From positions 1-64,000 of the forward strand of contig SIAJ01000017.1 of assembly GCA_009691845.1 (NCBI GenBank): a stretch of 64,000 nt of DNA. Reading direction: 5' to 3'. Positions 41,636-50,915 of this stretch are shown here, piece after piece; position 1 is the first letter of the stretch, and every line of letters begins with the position of its first letter. This DNA is from Gemmataceae bacterium. GTDB lineage: Bacteria; Planctomycetota; Planctomycetia; Gemmatales; Gemmataceae. The notes under the pieces are model-generated. The model was not told where the DNA came from and did not search any database. It saw only the letters and a program-made list of their open reading frames with translations. Position numbers and translations under genes: made by a program.

Positions 41636-44047
41636 GTGAGTTGCTTCCGCCTGAGCCTGGGCTTTTTCTGTCTCGCCGTCCTCTCCGTGAGCGGTGCGGA
41701 GTCGTTCACCAACGTGAAGGTCGATCCCGCTACTGTCGCCTTGCAAGGTCCCGGTTCTCGGCAAACGCTGCTAATCTCCGCCACAAATGCCGAGGGGCGA
41801 GTTGTCGATCTGACACCGGTCGCTCGATTCACTTCCGCAAACGAAAAAATGATTCGCGTTGAGGGACATGCTTTGCGGGCACTGGGAGACGGGGCCACGA
41901 CTGTCCGCATCGAGGTCGCCGGACAGACATTGAACATTCCCGTTCAACTTTCCGGAACGGCGATTCCCAAAGCCTTCCACTTCGAGAACGACATTGAGCC
42001 TTTACTGGGTCGCTTCGGCTGCAATTCCTCCGGCTGCCACGGTAAGGCGGAGGGACAGAATGGGTTCAAGCTATCGGTGTTTGGTTTCGATTCGCAGGCC
42101 GACTATGTGGCACTTGTGAAGGAAGCTCGCGGTCGCCGGCTGTTCGCGGCTTCCGCCGAACGCAGCCTGTTTCTCACGAAAGCCAGCGGGCAAGTTCCTC
42201 ACGGCGGCGGCACTCGCATATCGGCGGGATCAGACGCTTACGAAACCATTCGCGGCTGGATCGCGGCCGGGGCTCCAATCGGAGCGAGCGACGCCCCCAC
42301 AGTAAAGAACATCCGCGTCGAACCGACTGAACGTGTTTTGGATATGCACGCCGACCAACAACTCCGTGTGATGGCCCAGTACTCGGATGGCCGCAACATC
42401 GACGTCACTCACACCGCTCGATTTCAGACGAATAACGAGAGCGTCGCGACCGTCTCGGCCGAGGGACGAGTGAAAACCCTCGATGTCCCAGGTGAAGCGG
42501 CCGTGATGGTGTCGTTCGCAAACGAAGTCTCCGTGTTCCGGACCGTCGTTCCTCGCGCTGGCAAGATCGACTATCCGGCCCTGCCGATCCACAACTTCAT
42601 CGACCCGCTCGTCGATGCAAAGCTCAAGAAGCTAAACATCGTGCCTTCGGGAGCTGTGGAAGAGTTGGAGTTCCTCCGTCGAGTGTACCTCGACGTGATC
42701 GGCACGCTGCCGACTTCCGATGAGGTCCGCAAGTTCCTCGCAGACAAGACAGCCGACAAGCGAGCCAAGCTCGTCGACAAGTTGCTCGAACGGCCCGAAT
42801 TCGCTGACCTCTGGGCCCTGAAATGGTCGGACGTGCTCCGCGTCGATCGCCAGGCCCTCGGGGCCCAGACGGCCTACTCGTACTATCGCTGGATTCGTCA
42901 ATCGATTGTTGAGAACAAGCCATTCGACAAGTTCGTGCGTGAACTGGTGACGGCGGAAGGCCCGATCGACGAAGTGCCGGCCGCCTCGTTCTACAAGGTC
43001 GTGACCAAACCCGGCGATGCCGCAAACACCCTTTCGCAGGTCTTTTTGGGTGTGCGAATCGCCTGTGCGGAATGCCATCATCACCCGTTCGATCGCTGGG
43101 GCCAGGACGACTACTACGGGATGTCCGCGTTCTTCTCGCCCGTGGGCGTTCGCAAGATCGCTAGCCTGGAAACGGTCTCGGCTCAAGGCGAATCGTCGGC
43201 CCGCCATCTGCGAAGCGGGGCCATGATTTCCGCGACCCCGCTTGGGAGCCAGGCCGTTGAATCGACCAAGGGGGATCGCCGCGAGGATTTGGCGAACTGG
43301 ATGACTGCTCCTGAGAACCCGTTCTTCGCCCGCAACCTCGCGAATCGACTGTGGTCGCATTTCCTGGGCCGTGGACTGGTCGAAGCAATTGACGATGTTC
43401 GCTCCACGAACCCGCCGACCAATCCCGAACTGCTTGATGCCTTGGCCAAGAAATTCGTCGAATCGAAGTACGACGTGAAGGGAATGATTCGCCTCATTTG
43501 TGCTTCGCGCGTTTATCAAACTGCCTCGGCGCCGAATGAGATCAACAAGCGCGACAATCAGAACTACTCGCGTGCCTTGTTCAAACGGCCCGATGCCGAA
43601 GTGCTGATGGACATGGTCATGCAGGTATTAGGCGTGCCGGAAAAATTCGACGGTATGCCATTGGGCACTCGGGCCACTCAATTGTGGGACAGCAAGGTGA
43701 AGCACTATTTCCTGAAACAATTTGGCCGCCCGGTCCGCGTGAGTGCCTGCGAATGCGAACGCAACGCCGAGCCGAACATCGCCCAGGTGCTGCACCTGCT
43801 GAACAGCGAGTTTATTTCAGAACGCCTGCGGCACGAGAATGGCACCATTGCCCGACTCTGCCGAACGCACCCGAACGATGAGCCGGTGCTAGAAGAAATC
43901 TGGCTGAGCTTTCTCGGTCGGCCGATCAAGGACGACGAGAAAAAGGTAACCGCGGCCCACATTGCGAAAACCAAGAATCGGCGAGAAGCAATCGAGGATG
44001 TGGCCTGGGCCATCATCAACTCGAAGGAGTTTATGTTCAATCATTGA
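41636..44047 (+). CDS. DUF1549/DUF1553 protein with BIG2-like domains
   Basis: 803 residues from GTG 41636 with signal peptide (LSLGFFCLAVLSVSGAES). Order: an Ig-like (BIG2) domain to about residue 105, a cytochrome-like segment with the variant motif GCNSSGCHGK (CxxxxCH, not CxxCH), a second BIG2 domain ending in a SVFRTVVPR strand, DUF1549 (VEELEFLRRVYLDVIGTLP, and ACAECHHHPFDRWGQDDYYG with a CxxCH) and DUF1553 (ANRLWSHFLGRGLVEAIDDV). This is the standard planctomycete architecture of unknown biochemistry. It heads a run of rightward genes including two DUF1501 genes. Confidence 0.92.
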   Translation: MSCFRLSLGFFCLAVLSVSGAESFTNVKVDPATVALQGPGSRQTLLISATNAEGRVVDLTPVARFTSANEKMIRVEGHALRALGDGATTVRIEVAGQTLNIPVQLSGTAIPKAFHFENDIEPLLGRFGCNSSGCHGKAEGQNGFKLSVFGFDSQADYVALVKEARGRRLFAASAERSLFLTKASGQVPHGGGTRISAGSDAYETIRGWIAAGAPIGASDAPTVKNIRVEPTERVLDMHADQQLRVMAQYSDGRNIDVTHTARFQTNNESVATVSAEGRVKTLDVPGEAAVMVSFANEVSVFRTVVPRAGKIDYPALPIHNFIDPLVDAKLKKLNIVPSGAVEELEFLRRVYLDVIGTLPTSDEVRKFLADKTADKRAKLVDKLLERPEFADLWALKWSDVLRVDRQALGAQTAYSYYRWIRQSIVENKPFDKFVRELVTAEGPIDEVPAASFYKVVTKPGDAANTLSQVFLGVRIACAECHHHPFDRWGQDDYYGMSAFFSPVGVRKIASLETVSAQGESSARHLRSGAMISATPLGSQAVESTKGDRREDLANWMTAPENPFFARNLANRLWSHFLGRGLVEAIDDVRSTNPPTNPELLDALAKKFVESKYDVKGMIRLICASRVYQTASAPNEINKRDNQNYSRALFKRPDAEVLMDMVMQVLGVPEKFDGMPLGTRATQLWDSKVKHYFLKQFGRPVRVSACECERNAEPNIAQVLHLLNSEFISERLRHENGTIARLCRTHPNDEPVLEEIWLSFLGRPIKDDEKKVTAAHIAKTKNRREAIEDVAWAIINSKEFMFNH

Positions 44048-44084
44048 TGTGATGGTGGCGGTGTAGACCGTGCCGGAGAACGAG

Positions 44085-44534
44085 ATGTACTCGACGTTGC
44101 TGCTTGGATTGGCTGTGGCTGTGGGCGCACCGGGTGCGAAGGACCCACCCAAGAAAGAAGCGGCTATCGTTGGCGAATGGCTGACGATCTCGCTCAGCGC
44201 GGGTGGCATGGACCTGCCCCAACCCAAGGACAAGGAACTTCGATTCACGTTCGCCGCCGATGGCAAGCTGACTGTGCTGGACGACAAGATGACCGAAGTC
44301 AGCACGTACACGGTCGATGCCAAGAAATCACCTGCGGAAATCGACATGACTCCGGTGGCCGATAGCAAAGATCTTCCAATCATGGAGATATTCAAGATCG
44401 ACGGAGACACCTTGACACTGTGTGTCGTTGAAGGGAAGAAAGATCCTCGTCCTACGAAATTTGAGTCGCCCAAAGACTCCCGCACCATGCTGCTGACCCT
44501 GAAACGTGACAAGATGTCGGCAGTACCAAAGTGA
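44085..44534 (+). CDS. TIGR03067 domain protein
   Basis: 149 residues from ATG 44085 (GGAG seven bases upstream), with a short signal peptide (YSTLLLGLAVAVGAPG). The TIGR03067 pattern is clear: IVGEWLTISLSAGGMDLP, FTFAADGKLTV, the spaced SPAEIDMTP motif, MEIFKIDGDTLTLCVVEG, RPTKFESP, and LLTLKRDK. It probably forms a small beta-barrel (lipocalin-like) outside the cytoplasm. TIGR03067 proteins are abundant paralogues in planctomycetes. It lies between the DUF1553 and DUF3052 genes, one base before the latter. Confidence 0.88.
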   Translation: MYSTLLLGLAVAVGAPGAKDPPKKEAAIVGEWLTISLSAGGMDLPQPKDKELRFTFAADGKLTVLDDKMTEVSTYTVDAKKSPAEIDMTPVADSKDLPIMEIFKIDGDTLTLCVVEGKKDPRPTKFESPKDSRTMLLTLKRDKMSAVPK

Positions 44535-44535
44535 A

Positions 44536-44934
44536 ATGCCAGAAAAGAAGTACGACACGCCGCTCGTGAAGAAACTGGTGATCAAGCCTGGGCATCGGTT
44601 GTTGCTCGTGAATGAGCCGGAGGATTTTCGGGACAAGTTGATCGGGCTCCCCGAAGACATTATCGAGGACTTCGAAGACGACGAACTGGCCAATGTGCTT
44701 GTGTGGTTCACGCTCCAGGCCGCCGAGGTGAAACGCGAGTTTTCGAAGTTAAAGAAGCGACTGCAAGTAGGCGGCTTGTGGGTCGCCTGGCCCAAGAAGG
44801 CGAGCGGCGTCGAAACCGATGTGACCTTCGCGGTTATCCAGCCGACCGAATTGGTAACGGGACTGGTGGACAACAAGGTCTGTGCGATCGATTCGACGTG
44901 GACCGGTTTGCGGTTTGTGTTTCGGAAGAAGTAG
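44536..44934 (+). CDS. DUF3052 family protein
   Basis: 132 residues, cytoplasmic. The family pattern includes LVIKPGHRLLLVNEPEDF, IIEDFEDDELANVLVWFTL and LWVAWPKKASGVETDVTF, plus a closing TWTGLRFVFRKK. Distantly related to small DUF3052 proteins of actinobacteria, of unknown function. Its start is one base after the stop of the TIGR03067 gene, so they are co-translated. Its presence inside a run of exported-protein genes is unexplained. Confidence 0.83.
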   Translation: MPEKKYDTPLVKKLVIKPGHRLLLVNEPEDFRDKLIGLPEDIIEDFEDDELANVLVWFTLQAAEVKREFSKLKKRLQVGGLWVAWPKKASGVETDVTFAVIQPTELVTGLVDNKVCAIDSTWTGLRFVFRKK

Positions 44935-44937
44935 AAC

Positions 44938-44977
44938 AGGCGTCCCGGCCTGTCGAGCCAGACAGGCCGGGACGCCT
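44938..44977. repeat. 17-base palindrome within the DUF1553-DUF1501 run
   Basis: Perfect arms AGGCGTCCCGGCCTGTC (44938-44954) and its complement (44961-44977), loop GAGCCA. It shares the GGCCTG core with the element at 8889 and 38664 and is followed by ATCCCACCTGG as there. It could act as a mid-operon attenuator or mRNA stabiliser. Confidence 0.7.
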
Positions 44978-44999
44978 ATCCCACCTGGGGGGGTGACTC

Positions 45000-46385
45000 A
45001 TGCTCAACCGCCGCGATGCGATGATCCGTCTGGGTCAGATCGGCTTCGGCGGGGTTGCGCTTCCGGAATTGCTCGCCGCCCGACAGGCATCTGCCAACGA
45101 ATTTCGTCATGAGCCGACGGCCGACTCGGTTATCTTCGTGTTCCTGTGGGGCGGACCTCCTCAGCAAGACATGTGGGACGTGAAGCCCGATGCGCCCGAT
45201 GGCATCCGTTCGCAATTCAAGCCGATCGATTCAGTTGTGCCCGGCATTCGCGTCAGCGATCATATGCCCCTGTTCGCTCGACAAACGGATAAGACCTGCA
45301 TCGTGCGTTCGCTGTCGCATGGCAGCAACAATCACGAGCCCAGCGTCTACCACATGATGACCGGGCGGACAAACCCGATGCTCGCGGTGCCGCGAAACCA
45401 GCGCAATCGCCGAGAGTTCCCGTTCTTCGGCTCCGTGCTGTCACACTTCAGCCCGCCGTCCGGTTTGCCGAATTCGGTGACGATCCCTCGGCCCATCGGG
45501 CACGACGGCGTCACCTACTCCGGAACCTACTCGGGCTTTCTCGGCCCGCGTCACGATCCGTTCGAGCAGGCACCAGCGAATTACTCGAATCAACAGGCCG
45601 CTCATCCGACGGCCACGATGCCCGACCTGGCCTTGAGCCGCGTCCAGGCACGCCATGGATTGTTGAAAATCATCGAGGAACAAGATCGCCGGCTGCAATC
45701 GGGCAAGACGACTGCCGACATGAACGAAGTCCGCGACCAGGCCATGCGCATGGTCACGTCCGATTCGGTTCGCAAGGCATTTATTCTCGATCACGAAACG
45801 CCCGGCACACGCGATCGCTATGGTCGCAACGAGTACGGCGAAAGTTTCCTGCTCGCACGTCGACTGGTCGAGGCGGGCGTGAAAGTCGTGAGCATCGCCT
45901 GGATGCACATCGCGAAGAATGGCAAAGCGTACAATGTGTGGGATAATCACGGTGGCACCGGACCGCTCGGCACGCTGACCGGTTACCAGATGCTCAAGGA
46001 ACAATATTGCCTACCGGGACTCGATCGGGGGCTAAGTACATTGCTCGACGATCTGTCCGAGCGCGGGATGCTGAAGCGAACATTGGTAGTGGCCGTTGGC
46101 GAATTCGGACGAACACCGAAGATAAACAAGGATGTGGGCCGCGATCACTGGGGCGCCTGCCAGTCGGCCATCCTCGCGGGTGGTGGAATTAAGGGCGGGC
46201 AGGTTTACGGGTCGAGCGACAAGATTGCCGCATATCCGAAGGAGAATCCGGTTTCTCCTGAGGATTTCCTGGCAACGATGTATCATGCATTAGGCCTCGC
46301 TCCCGAGGCCGAGGTGCCCGACCGCGAAGGTCGGCCACACCGAATTGTCGAAAACGGAAAGCCGGTTCTGAGTCTTTTTTCCTAA
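45000..46385 (+). CDS. DUF1501 protein (copy A of adjacent pair)
   Basis: 461 residues with twin-arginine-like N-terminus (NRRDAMIRLGQIGFGG). DUF1501 pattern: VIFVFLWGGPPQQDMWDVK, MPLFARQTDKTCIVRSLSHG, SIAWMHIAKNG in the active-site-like region, and AVGEFGRTPKINKDVGRDHW plus GACQSAILAGGGIKGG near the C-terminus. It is predicted to be exported. The DUF1553 gene earlier in the run is the usual partner. Fifteen bases separate it from a second DUF1501 gene that is clearly diverged, not a recent duplicate. Confidence 0.93.
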   Translation: MLNRRDAMIRLGQIGFGGVALPELLAARQASANEFRHEPTADSVIFVFLWGGPPQQDMWDVKPDAPDGIRSQFKPIDSVVPGIRVSDHMPLFARQTDKTCIVRSLSHGSNNHEPSVYHMMTGRTNPMLAVPRNQRNRREFPFFGSVLSHFSPPSGLPNSVTIPRPIGHDGVTYSGTYSGFLGPRHDPFEQAPANYSNQQAAHPTATMPDLALSRVQARHGLLKIIEEQDRRLQSGKTTADMNEVRDQAMRMVTSDSVRKAFILDHETPGTRDRYGRNEYGESFLLARRLVEAGVKVVSIAWMHIAKNGKAYNVWDNHGGTGPLGTLTGYQMLKEQYCLPGLDRGLSTLLDDLSERGMLKRTLVVAVGEFGRTPKINKDVGRDHWGACQSAILAGGGIKGGQVYGSSDKIAAYPKENPVSPEDFLATMYHALGLAPEAEVPDREGRPHRIVENGKPVLSLFS

Positions 46386-46399
46386 GTATAAGGACGACG

Positions 46400-47719
46400 A
46401 TGAAACCGTTCTGCGATGGTCAAACCCGACGTGATTTTCTGCGTGTGGGCAGTGCCGGCCTCTTCGGCATGGGCCTCGGCCTGCCGCAAATGCTCGCGGC
46501 CGATCGCCTGAAGTCGCCTGGCACAAAGGACGTGTCGCTCATCTTCGTGTTCTTGCACGGCGGACTGAGCACTATCGATACGTTCGATCTGAAGCCAGAG
46601 GCACCCGCCGAGTTTCGCGGCGAGTTCAATCCGATTGCCACGAACCTGCCTGGCTACAAAGTGTGCGAGCACTTGCCGCACGTAGCGCAGGTGATGGACC
46701 ACCTTTCGGTGATTCGTTCGTTCCGCCATCACAACTCGGATCATGGGCCGGCCGATCATTACATGCTCACGGGCTATTTCCCGACGGCGGGGTTCAACCC
46801 GAGTCTGAACCCGAACAACCAGCGACCAAGCCACGGCTCGATCATCGCGAAGAAACTCGGGCCACGTGGTTCCGTGCCCCCATATGTCTGCCTGCCGAAG
46901 GTTCATGCGAGTTTTGGCTCGGCCTACCTAGGGGCGGCCTCGGCTCCATTTGGGATCGATGCCGATCCGAATGCCCCGGACTTCAGCGTGCCGGACATCC
47001 TGCCGCCAATGAACGTTGCGGCCGATCGGCTCGACAATCGCAAGGGCCTGCTCGAAGGTCTCGACCGATTCCAGAAAACGGAAGAGGCCCGCTCGAACAC
47101 GCACGCGGAAACTGTTGGCGTTTTCCAGAAAAAGGCATTTGAATTGATGACCTCGCCGGAGGCCAAGAAAGCGTTCGACATCGCGGCCGAGCCTGAAAAG
47201 CTCCGTGCGGCTTACGGTCGCCACTCGCTGGGCCAATCGTGCCTGATGGCTCGTCGGCTTGTGGAGGCGGGTGTTCGCTGCGTGACGATCGATCACAGCA
47301 ATTGGGACACGCACGACTCCAATTTCAATTCGCTGAAGAAGACGCTGCTCCCGCAGCTTGACACCGCGATGTCCATGCTCTTCAAGGATCTGGCCGAACG
47401 GGGCCTGCTCGATTCGACGCTCGTTGTCTTCACGGGCGAATTCGGACGTACCCCCCGCATCAACAAGAATGCCGGCCGTGATCACTGGGGACCGGGTTTC
47501 TCCGTGATGCTCGGCGGCGGTGGCGTGAAGGGTGGACGAATTCTCGGCACCACGGATGCACGGGCGGAAAAACCGGCCACCGACCCTTACGGCCCGGAAG
47601 ACCTTTGTGCGACCATGTACAACCTGATGGGTATCAACCCGAAGGACGAGTTCCACTCGCCCGATGGCCGACCCTTGGCGATTGTGAATGGCGGGAAAAT
47701 TATCGACGATCTGCTTTGA
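46400..47719 (+). CDS. DUF1501 protein (copy B of adjacent pair)
   Basis: 439 residues. Twin-arginine signal TRRDFLRVGSAGLFGMGLG; DUF1501 motifs VSLIFVFLHGGLSTIDTFDLK, VMDHLSVIRSFRHHNSDHGP, TIDHSNWDTHDSNF, VFTGEFGRTPRINKNAGRDHW and GPGFSVMLGGGGVKGG. The conserved His/Asp positions of the alkaline-phosphatase-like fold are retained. It is predicted to be exported and to work with the DUF1553 protein of the same run. It follows copy A by 14 bases and precedes the pre-peptidase protein. Confidence 0.93.
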   Translation: MKPFCDGQTRRDFLRVGSAGLFGMGLGLPQMLAADRLKSPGTKDVSLIFVFLHGGLSTIDTFDLKPEAPAEFRGEFNPIATNLPGYKVCEHLPHVAQVMDHLSVIRSFRHHNSDHGPADHYMLTGYFPTAGFNPSLNPNNQRPSHGSIIAKKLGPRGSVPPYVCLPKVHASFGSAYLGAASAPFGIDADPNAPDFSVPDILPPMNVAADRLDNRKGLLEGLDRFQKTEEARSNTHAETVGVFQKKAFELMTSPEAKKAFDIAAEPEKLRAAYGRHSLGQSCLMARRLVEAGVRCVTIDHSNWDTHDSNFNSLKKTLLPQLDTAMSMLFKDLAERGLLDSTLVVFTGEFGRTPRINKNAGRDHWGPGFSVMLGGGGVKGGRILGTTDARAEKPATDPYGPEDLCATMYNLMGINPKDEFHSPDGRPLAIVNGGKIIDDLL

Positions 47720-47729
47720 TCCAGCGTTT

Positions 47730-47832
47730 TTCACCACAAAGACACGAAGAGCACAAAGAAGACGAACGAACCATGCGAAGATGCTTCACTACCTCATTGT
47801 TTTCTTTGTGCACGTTGTGCCTTTGTGGTGAA
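47730..47832. repeat. TTCACCACAAAG palindromic repeat spanning a gene start
   Basis: Left arm 47730-47760 and right arm 47802-47832 agree at 27 of 31 positions (TTCACCACAAAG at the outer ends, GCACAAAGAA at the inner ends). A similar TTCACCAC-AAAG-CAC-AAAG motif is known as a dispersed repeat in many environmental bacteria. Here the right arm is inside the coding sequence of the next gene. Confidence 0.75.
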
Positions 47833-50097
47833 TCTGCCTTTGCTGATCCTCCCGTGGGAACGTATCTGTTCCCCGCTGGCGGCCAGAAAGGCACCACCGT
47901 CAAGTTTCATGTGGGTGGGCTGTATCTCGACAAATCTTGTTCACTTGAGCTGATCGGATTGGGCGTCAAAGCCTCGCCCACGGTTCAACGAACGGAGTCT
48001 CTCTGGCTCGAAGGGCCGGTACTTCCCTTGCCCGATTCGCAACGACAAGAAGACTATCCACGTGCGATGGCTGGCAGCGTCTTGATCGCAGCGGATGCAC
48101 CGTTGGGTCATCGTTATGTCTTGCTTCGTACGGCCCAGGGAATCACCTTGCCGCAACGGTTCGTCGTCGGTGAACTCCCGGAAATCGTTGAAGAAGAACT
48201 GCCCGGCTCGCCGGTTCCGGTGTTGGTGAAGGCTCCGGTCACAATCAATGGCCGCATTTTTCCGCATGAAGACATCGACATTTGGAGCGTGCCTCTCAAG
48301 AAGGGGCAGGTTCTCTCGGCCTGGGTGGAAGCAGATCGAATCGGCTCGCCACTTGAAGCCAAGATTACTTTTCGGGACCCGGACGGAAAGCTAGTCGCAG
48401 AGAGCGTGGCGACCACGGGGACCGATCCACGCACGTCGTTTACGGCGGAGGCCGACGGCACCTATCAGGTCACGATCACCGATGCCCGCTCCGATGGTGG
48501 GCCGGCTTTCGTGTATCGCTTGAGCCTTTCGACCGACACCGTCGTCGAACGGGCTTTTCCGCTCGGTGGTCAACGCGGCTCACGCGTTGCACTTGAGTAC
48601 AACGGCGCACGCTCGGCAACGGTAACCATGCCGGCCGGCGCGAAAGGCTCGCATCTGGCCCGTGTTGAATCCTCGCTTCCCTTCGCACTCGACGTCGATG
48701 AGTTCCCGGAAGTTCGCGAGCAGGACTCTCCCGATCCCGTTCGTGGAAATTTCCTTCCCGTTCCTTCGGTGGGAAACGGGCGAATCGCAACGGCAGGCGA
48801 AGTAGATCGGTGGGGATTCTCGGGACGAAAAGGGGATGCACTCGAATTCGAACTCCGTGCGAATCGGCTCGGCTCGCCGCTCTTGGGTGTGCTCGCGATC
48901 ACCGATTCCGCCGGCAAGGAACTGGCCAAGGCCGAGCCAACCACGGGTGATCCCTCGCTGAAATTCAGCGTGCCTGCCGACGGCTTGTATTTCGCCACGG
49001 TGCAGGATCGCTTTCGTGGCCGCGGAGGAAATGCGTTCGCGTATCGGCTGCGTCTCGCTCGTCCCGCTCCGGACTTCGACCTCACCTTTGCGATCCCCTC
49101 ACTCACGGTGACACGGGGCCAGCAAGCTGCACTCAAGCTCACAGCCCAACGCCACGGTTCGTTCACCGGACCGATCTCCCTCCAACTCGATGGCCTACCG
49201 GTTGGTTTGACACTGCCCAAGGAAATCATCATGGCGGCTGGCCAAGCCGCAGTCGATGTCCCGATCAAGGCCGAGGCATTGGCGAAAATTGATGGGTCCT
49301 TGATTCAGATTCGCGGCACGGGAATGATCCCGCTCGCTCCGTTGACGTCGATGTTTTTCCCCACAACGCGCACGGCAACCTGGTCTGCAGATGGCTCCGT
49401 GGATCGCGTGCGCCTGGCGGTGGCCGTGGCGACGCCGTTCAAGATCGCGGCAGACTACGAGATGAGACTTATTCCACGCGGCACAGTCTACACTCGCAAA
49501 TATCGCATCGAGCGCAACGGCTTCGCTGGCCCGGTCGAGATCGATCTCGCCGATAAGCAAGCCCGCCATCTCCAAGGTGCGTCCGGTCCGAAATTCACTG
49601 TGCCCGGCGACAAGAGCGATTTCGACTATCCCACCACGCTGCCGTCATGGATGGAAACGGGCCGAACCTGTCGGGTTTGTGTGATGGGCACCGCGACCCT
49701 GAAGGACCCCGACGGCACCGAGCACGTTGTGACCTACTCATCCCGCGAGCAGAACGATCAAGTGATCGCGGTGGTCGAACCCGAACGCCTAGTCCTGCGA
49801 ATCGAACGCGGCACGGTCCTCGTTGAACCCGGTACATCGGCCGAGCTAAAGATCAACGTCCGTCGCGGCGATGGCATTAAAGGGCCAGCAAACATCGAAG
49901 TGATTGTGCCTCGCGGAATCAAAGGCGTGACTGCGCTAGCCTTCCGCGTGGAGAACGAGGGCGGCCTGTTGAAGATTCAGTTCGACAAAGACGCTCGCGG
50001 CCCATTCCCGATGCCGCTGACGATTCGGGCCACGGTCATGGACGGCGACAAGCCTGTGACGGCCGAACGGAGCTTGGAGTTGGTTGGGCCACGTTAG
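47773..50097 (+). CDS. Exported protein with pre-peptidase C-terminal-like domains
   Basis: 774 residues from ATG 47773; an alternative start 56 codons upstream overlaps the DUF1501 gene and lacks a signal peptide. The N-terminus is a signal peptide (FTTSLFSLCTLCLCGESAFA) whose core is encoded by the right arm of a dispersed repeat. The protein contains two PPC-type beta-sandwich modules (IWSVPLKKGQVLSAWVEADR, and RWGFSGRKGDALEFELRANR), each with the closing FTAEADGTYQVTITD or FSVPADGLYFATVQD strand, followed by further beta-rich domains. It ends a run of DUF1553/DUF1501 genes, as seen repeatedly in planctomycetes. Confidence 0.88.
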   Translation: MRRCFTTSLFSLCTLCLCGESAFADPPVGTYLFPAGGQKGTTVKFHVGGLYLDKSCSLELIGLGVKASPTVQRTESLWLEGPVLPLPDSQRQEDYPRAMAGSVLIAADAPLGHRYVLLRTAQGITLPQRFVVGELPEIVEEELPGSPVPVLVKAPVTINGRIFPHEDIDIWSVPLKKGQVLSAWVEADRIGSPLEAKITFRDPDGKLVAESVATTGTDPRTSFTAEADGTYQVTITDARSDGGPAFVYRLSLSTDTVVERAFPLGGQRGSRVALEYNGARSATVTMPAGAKGSHLARVESSLPFALDVDEFPEVREQDSPDPVRGNFLPVPSVGNGRIATAGEVDRWGFSGRKGDALEFELRANRLGSPLLGVLAITDSAGKELAKAEPTTGDPSLKFSVPADGLYFATVQDRFRGRGGNAFAYRLRLARPAPDFDLTFAIPSLTVTRGQQAALKLTAQRHGSFTGPISLQLDGLPVGLTLPKEIIMAAGQAAVDVPIKAEALAKIDGSLIQIRGTGMIPLAPLTSMFFPTTRTATWSADGSVDRVRLAVAVATPFKIAADYEMRLIPRGTVYTRKYRIERNGFAGPVEIDLADKQARHLQGASGPKFTVPGDKSDFDYPTTLPSWMETGRTCRVCVMGTATLKDPDGTEHVVTYSSREQNDQVIAVVEPERLVLRIERGTVLVEPGTSAELKINVRRGDGIKGPANIEVIVPRGIKGVTALAFRVENEGGLLKIQFDKDARGPFPMPLTIRATVMDGDKPVTAERSLELVGPR

Positions 50098-50195
50098 GCC
50101 GTTCGTCATTCACTGCGCCATAGCGAAGCAATCGGAAATCCGGTCGGTGGGTGCCCGGCCTGCCGGACTCGCATCCCCGATGAAGAATGTCCACC

Positions 50196-50801
50196 TCACT
50201 CGTACCCCATTAGCGCGATCTCCTGGGCGAACAGACGCCCGACGCGGTCAGCTTGCTGGCGAGTGTACACTTCGCGATATGGCCGGCGGTCGGTTCGATA
50301 TTCGGCCTTCGCGTTTACGCCGAGCGAACCGTCGAAGGGGATGCCGAGTTGCCCGAACACTTCCGCAAGCTCCACGCTCAGTGATTCGTAACGCAGAACA
50401 CGATCGACCAAAATCCGGGCTGGGTCGTCCGGCTCCGTGTAGTTCGGGTAGTTGATCGGGAAGTCGGTTCCACTCAGGAATTGATCGAACGCCAGCGACC
50501 CATTTTGGCGATGGTTCATCATGTGGTAATACGAGAGAACTTTGTCCCACGGGTTACGCTCGACGCAAAACGTGAAGTAGCCGTTCCAAACAGACTGGCG
50601 GACGCGGTCGCGTATTTCGTGTGCCGGCATGTGATTGAAGAAGCCCTCGTGATTTCTCGGGCGATGCGGCTTCACGTGCGGCAGAATCGGCGTGAGGATA
50701 TCGTCGGGGCCGCAAAATTGCGAGAGAAAGACCTCGATGCTGGTCCCCGCGGTTTTCAGCGTCTTTACGAAGATGAAGCGGTATTTGTGGGAGACGATCA
50801 T
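50196..50801 (-). CDS. Sulfotransferase family 2 protein
   Basis: 201 residues, no signal peptide. The 5'-phosphosulfate-binding loop is VKTLKTAGTSIE near the N-terminus and the 3'-phosphate-binding motif is CVERNPWDKVLSYYHMM, the two signatures of carbohydrate sulfotransferases, which use PAPS as donor. A histidine-rich HEGFFNHMPAHE stretch lies between them. It is shorter than animal family members but matches bacterial ones. Sulfation of a surface polysaccharide is plausible. Upstream of it lies a large membrane protein gene on the same strand. Confidence 0.85.
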   Translation of the reverse strand: MIVSHKYRFIFVKTLKTAGTSIEVFLSQFCGPDDILTPILPHVKPHRPRNHEGFFNHMPAHEIRDRVRQSVWNGYFTFCVERNPWDKVLSYYHMMNHRQNGSLAFDQFLSGTDFPINYPNYTEPDDPARILVDRVLRYESLSVELAEVFGQLGIPFDGSLGVNAKAEYRTDRRPYREVYTRQQADRVGRLFAQEIALMGYE

Positions 50802-50915
50802 GACGCAACTTCTGCTGTATTTGGCGAGCCGGGAGCGTTAGCGACCGGAGTCTGGGGATTTACTTTCGCTGGCACCAGTCGCTGAAAACCCGCACTCGGA
50901 GCGCGCGGGCGTCAC

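Noticed and set aside
44938-44977. Rho-independent terminator splitting the DUF1553 and DUF1501 genes
   Set aside because: Strong stem but no T run, and the sequence belongs to a dispersed repeat family; attenuation is possible but not supported.
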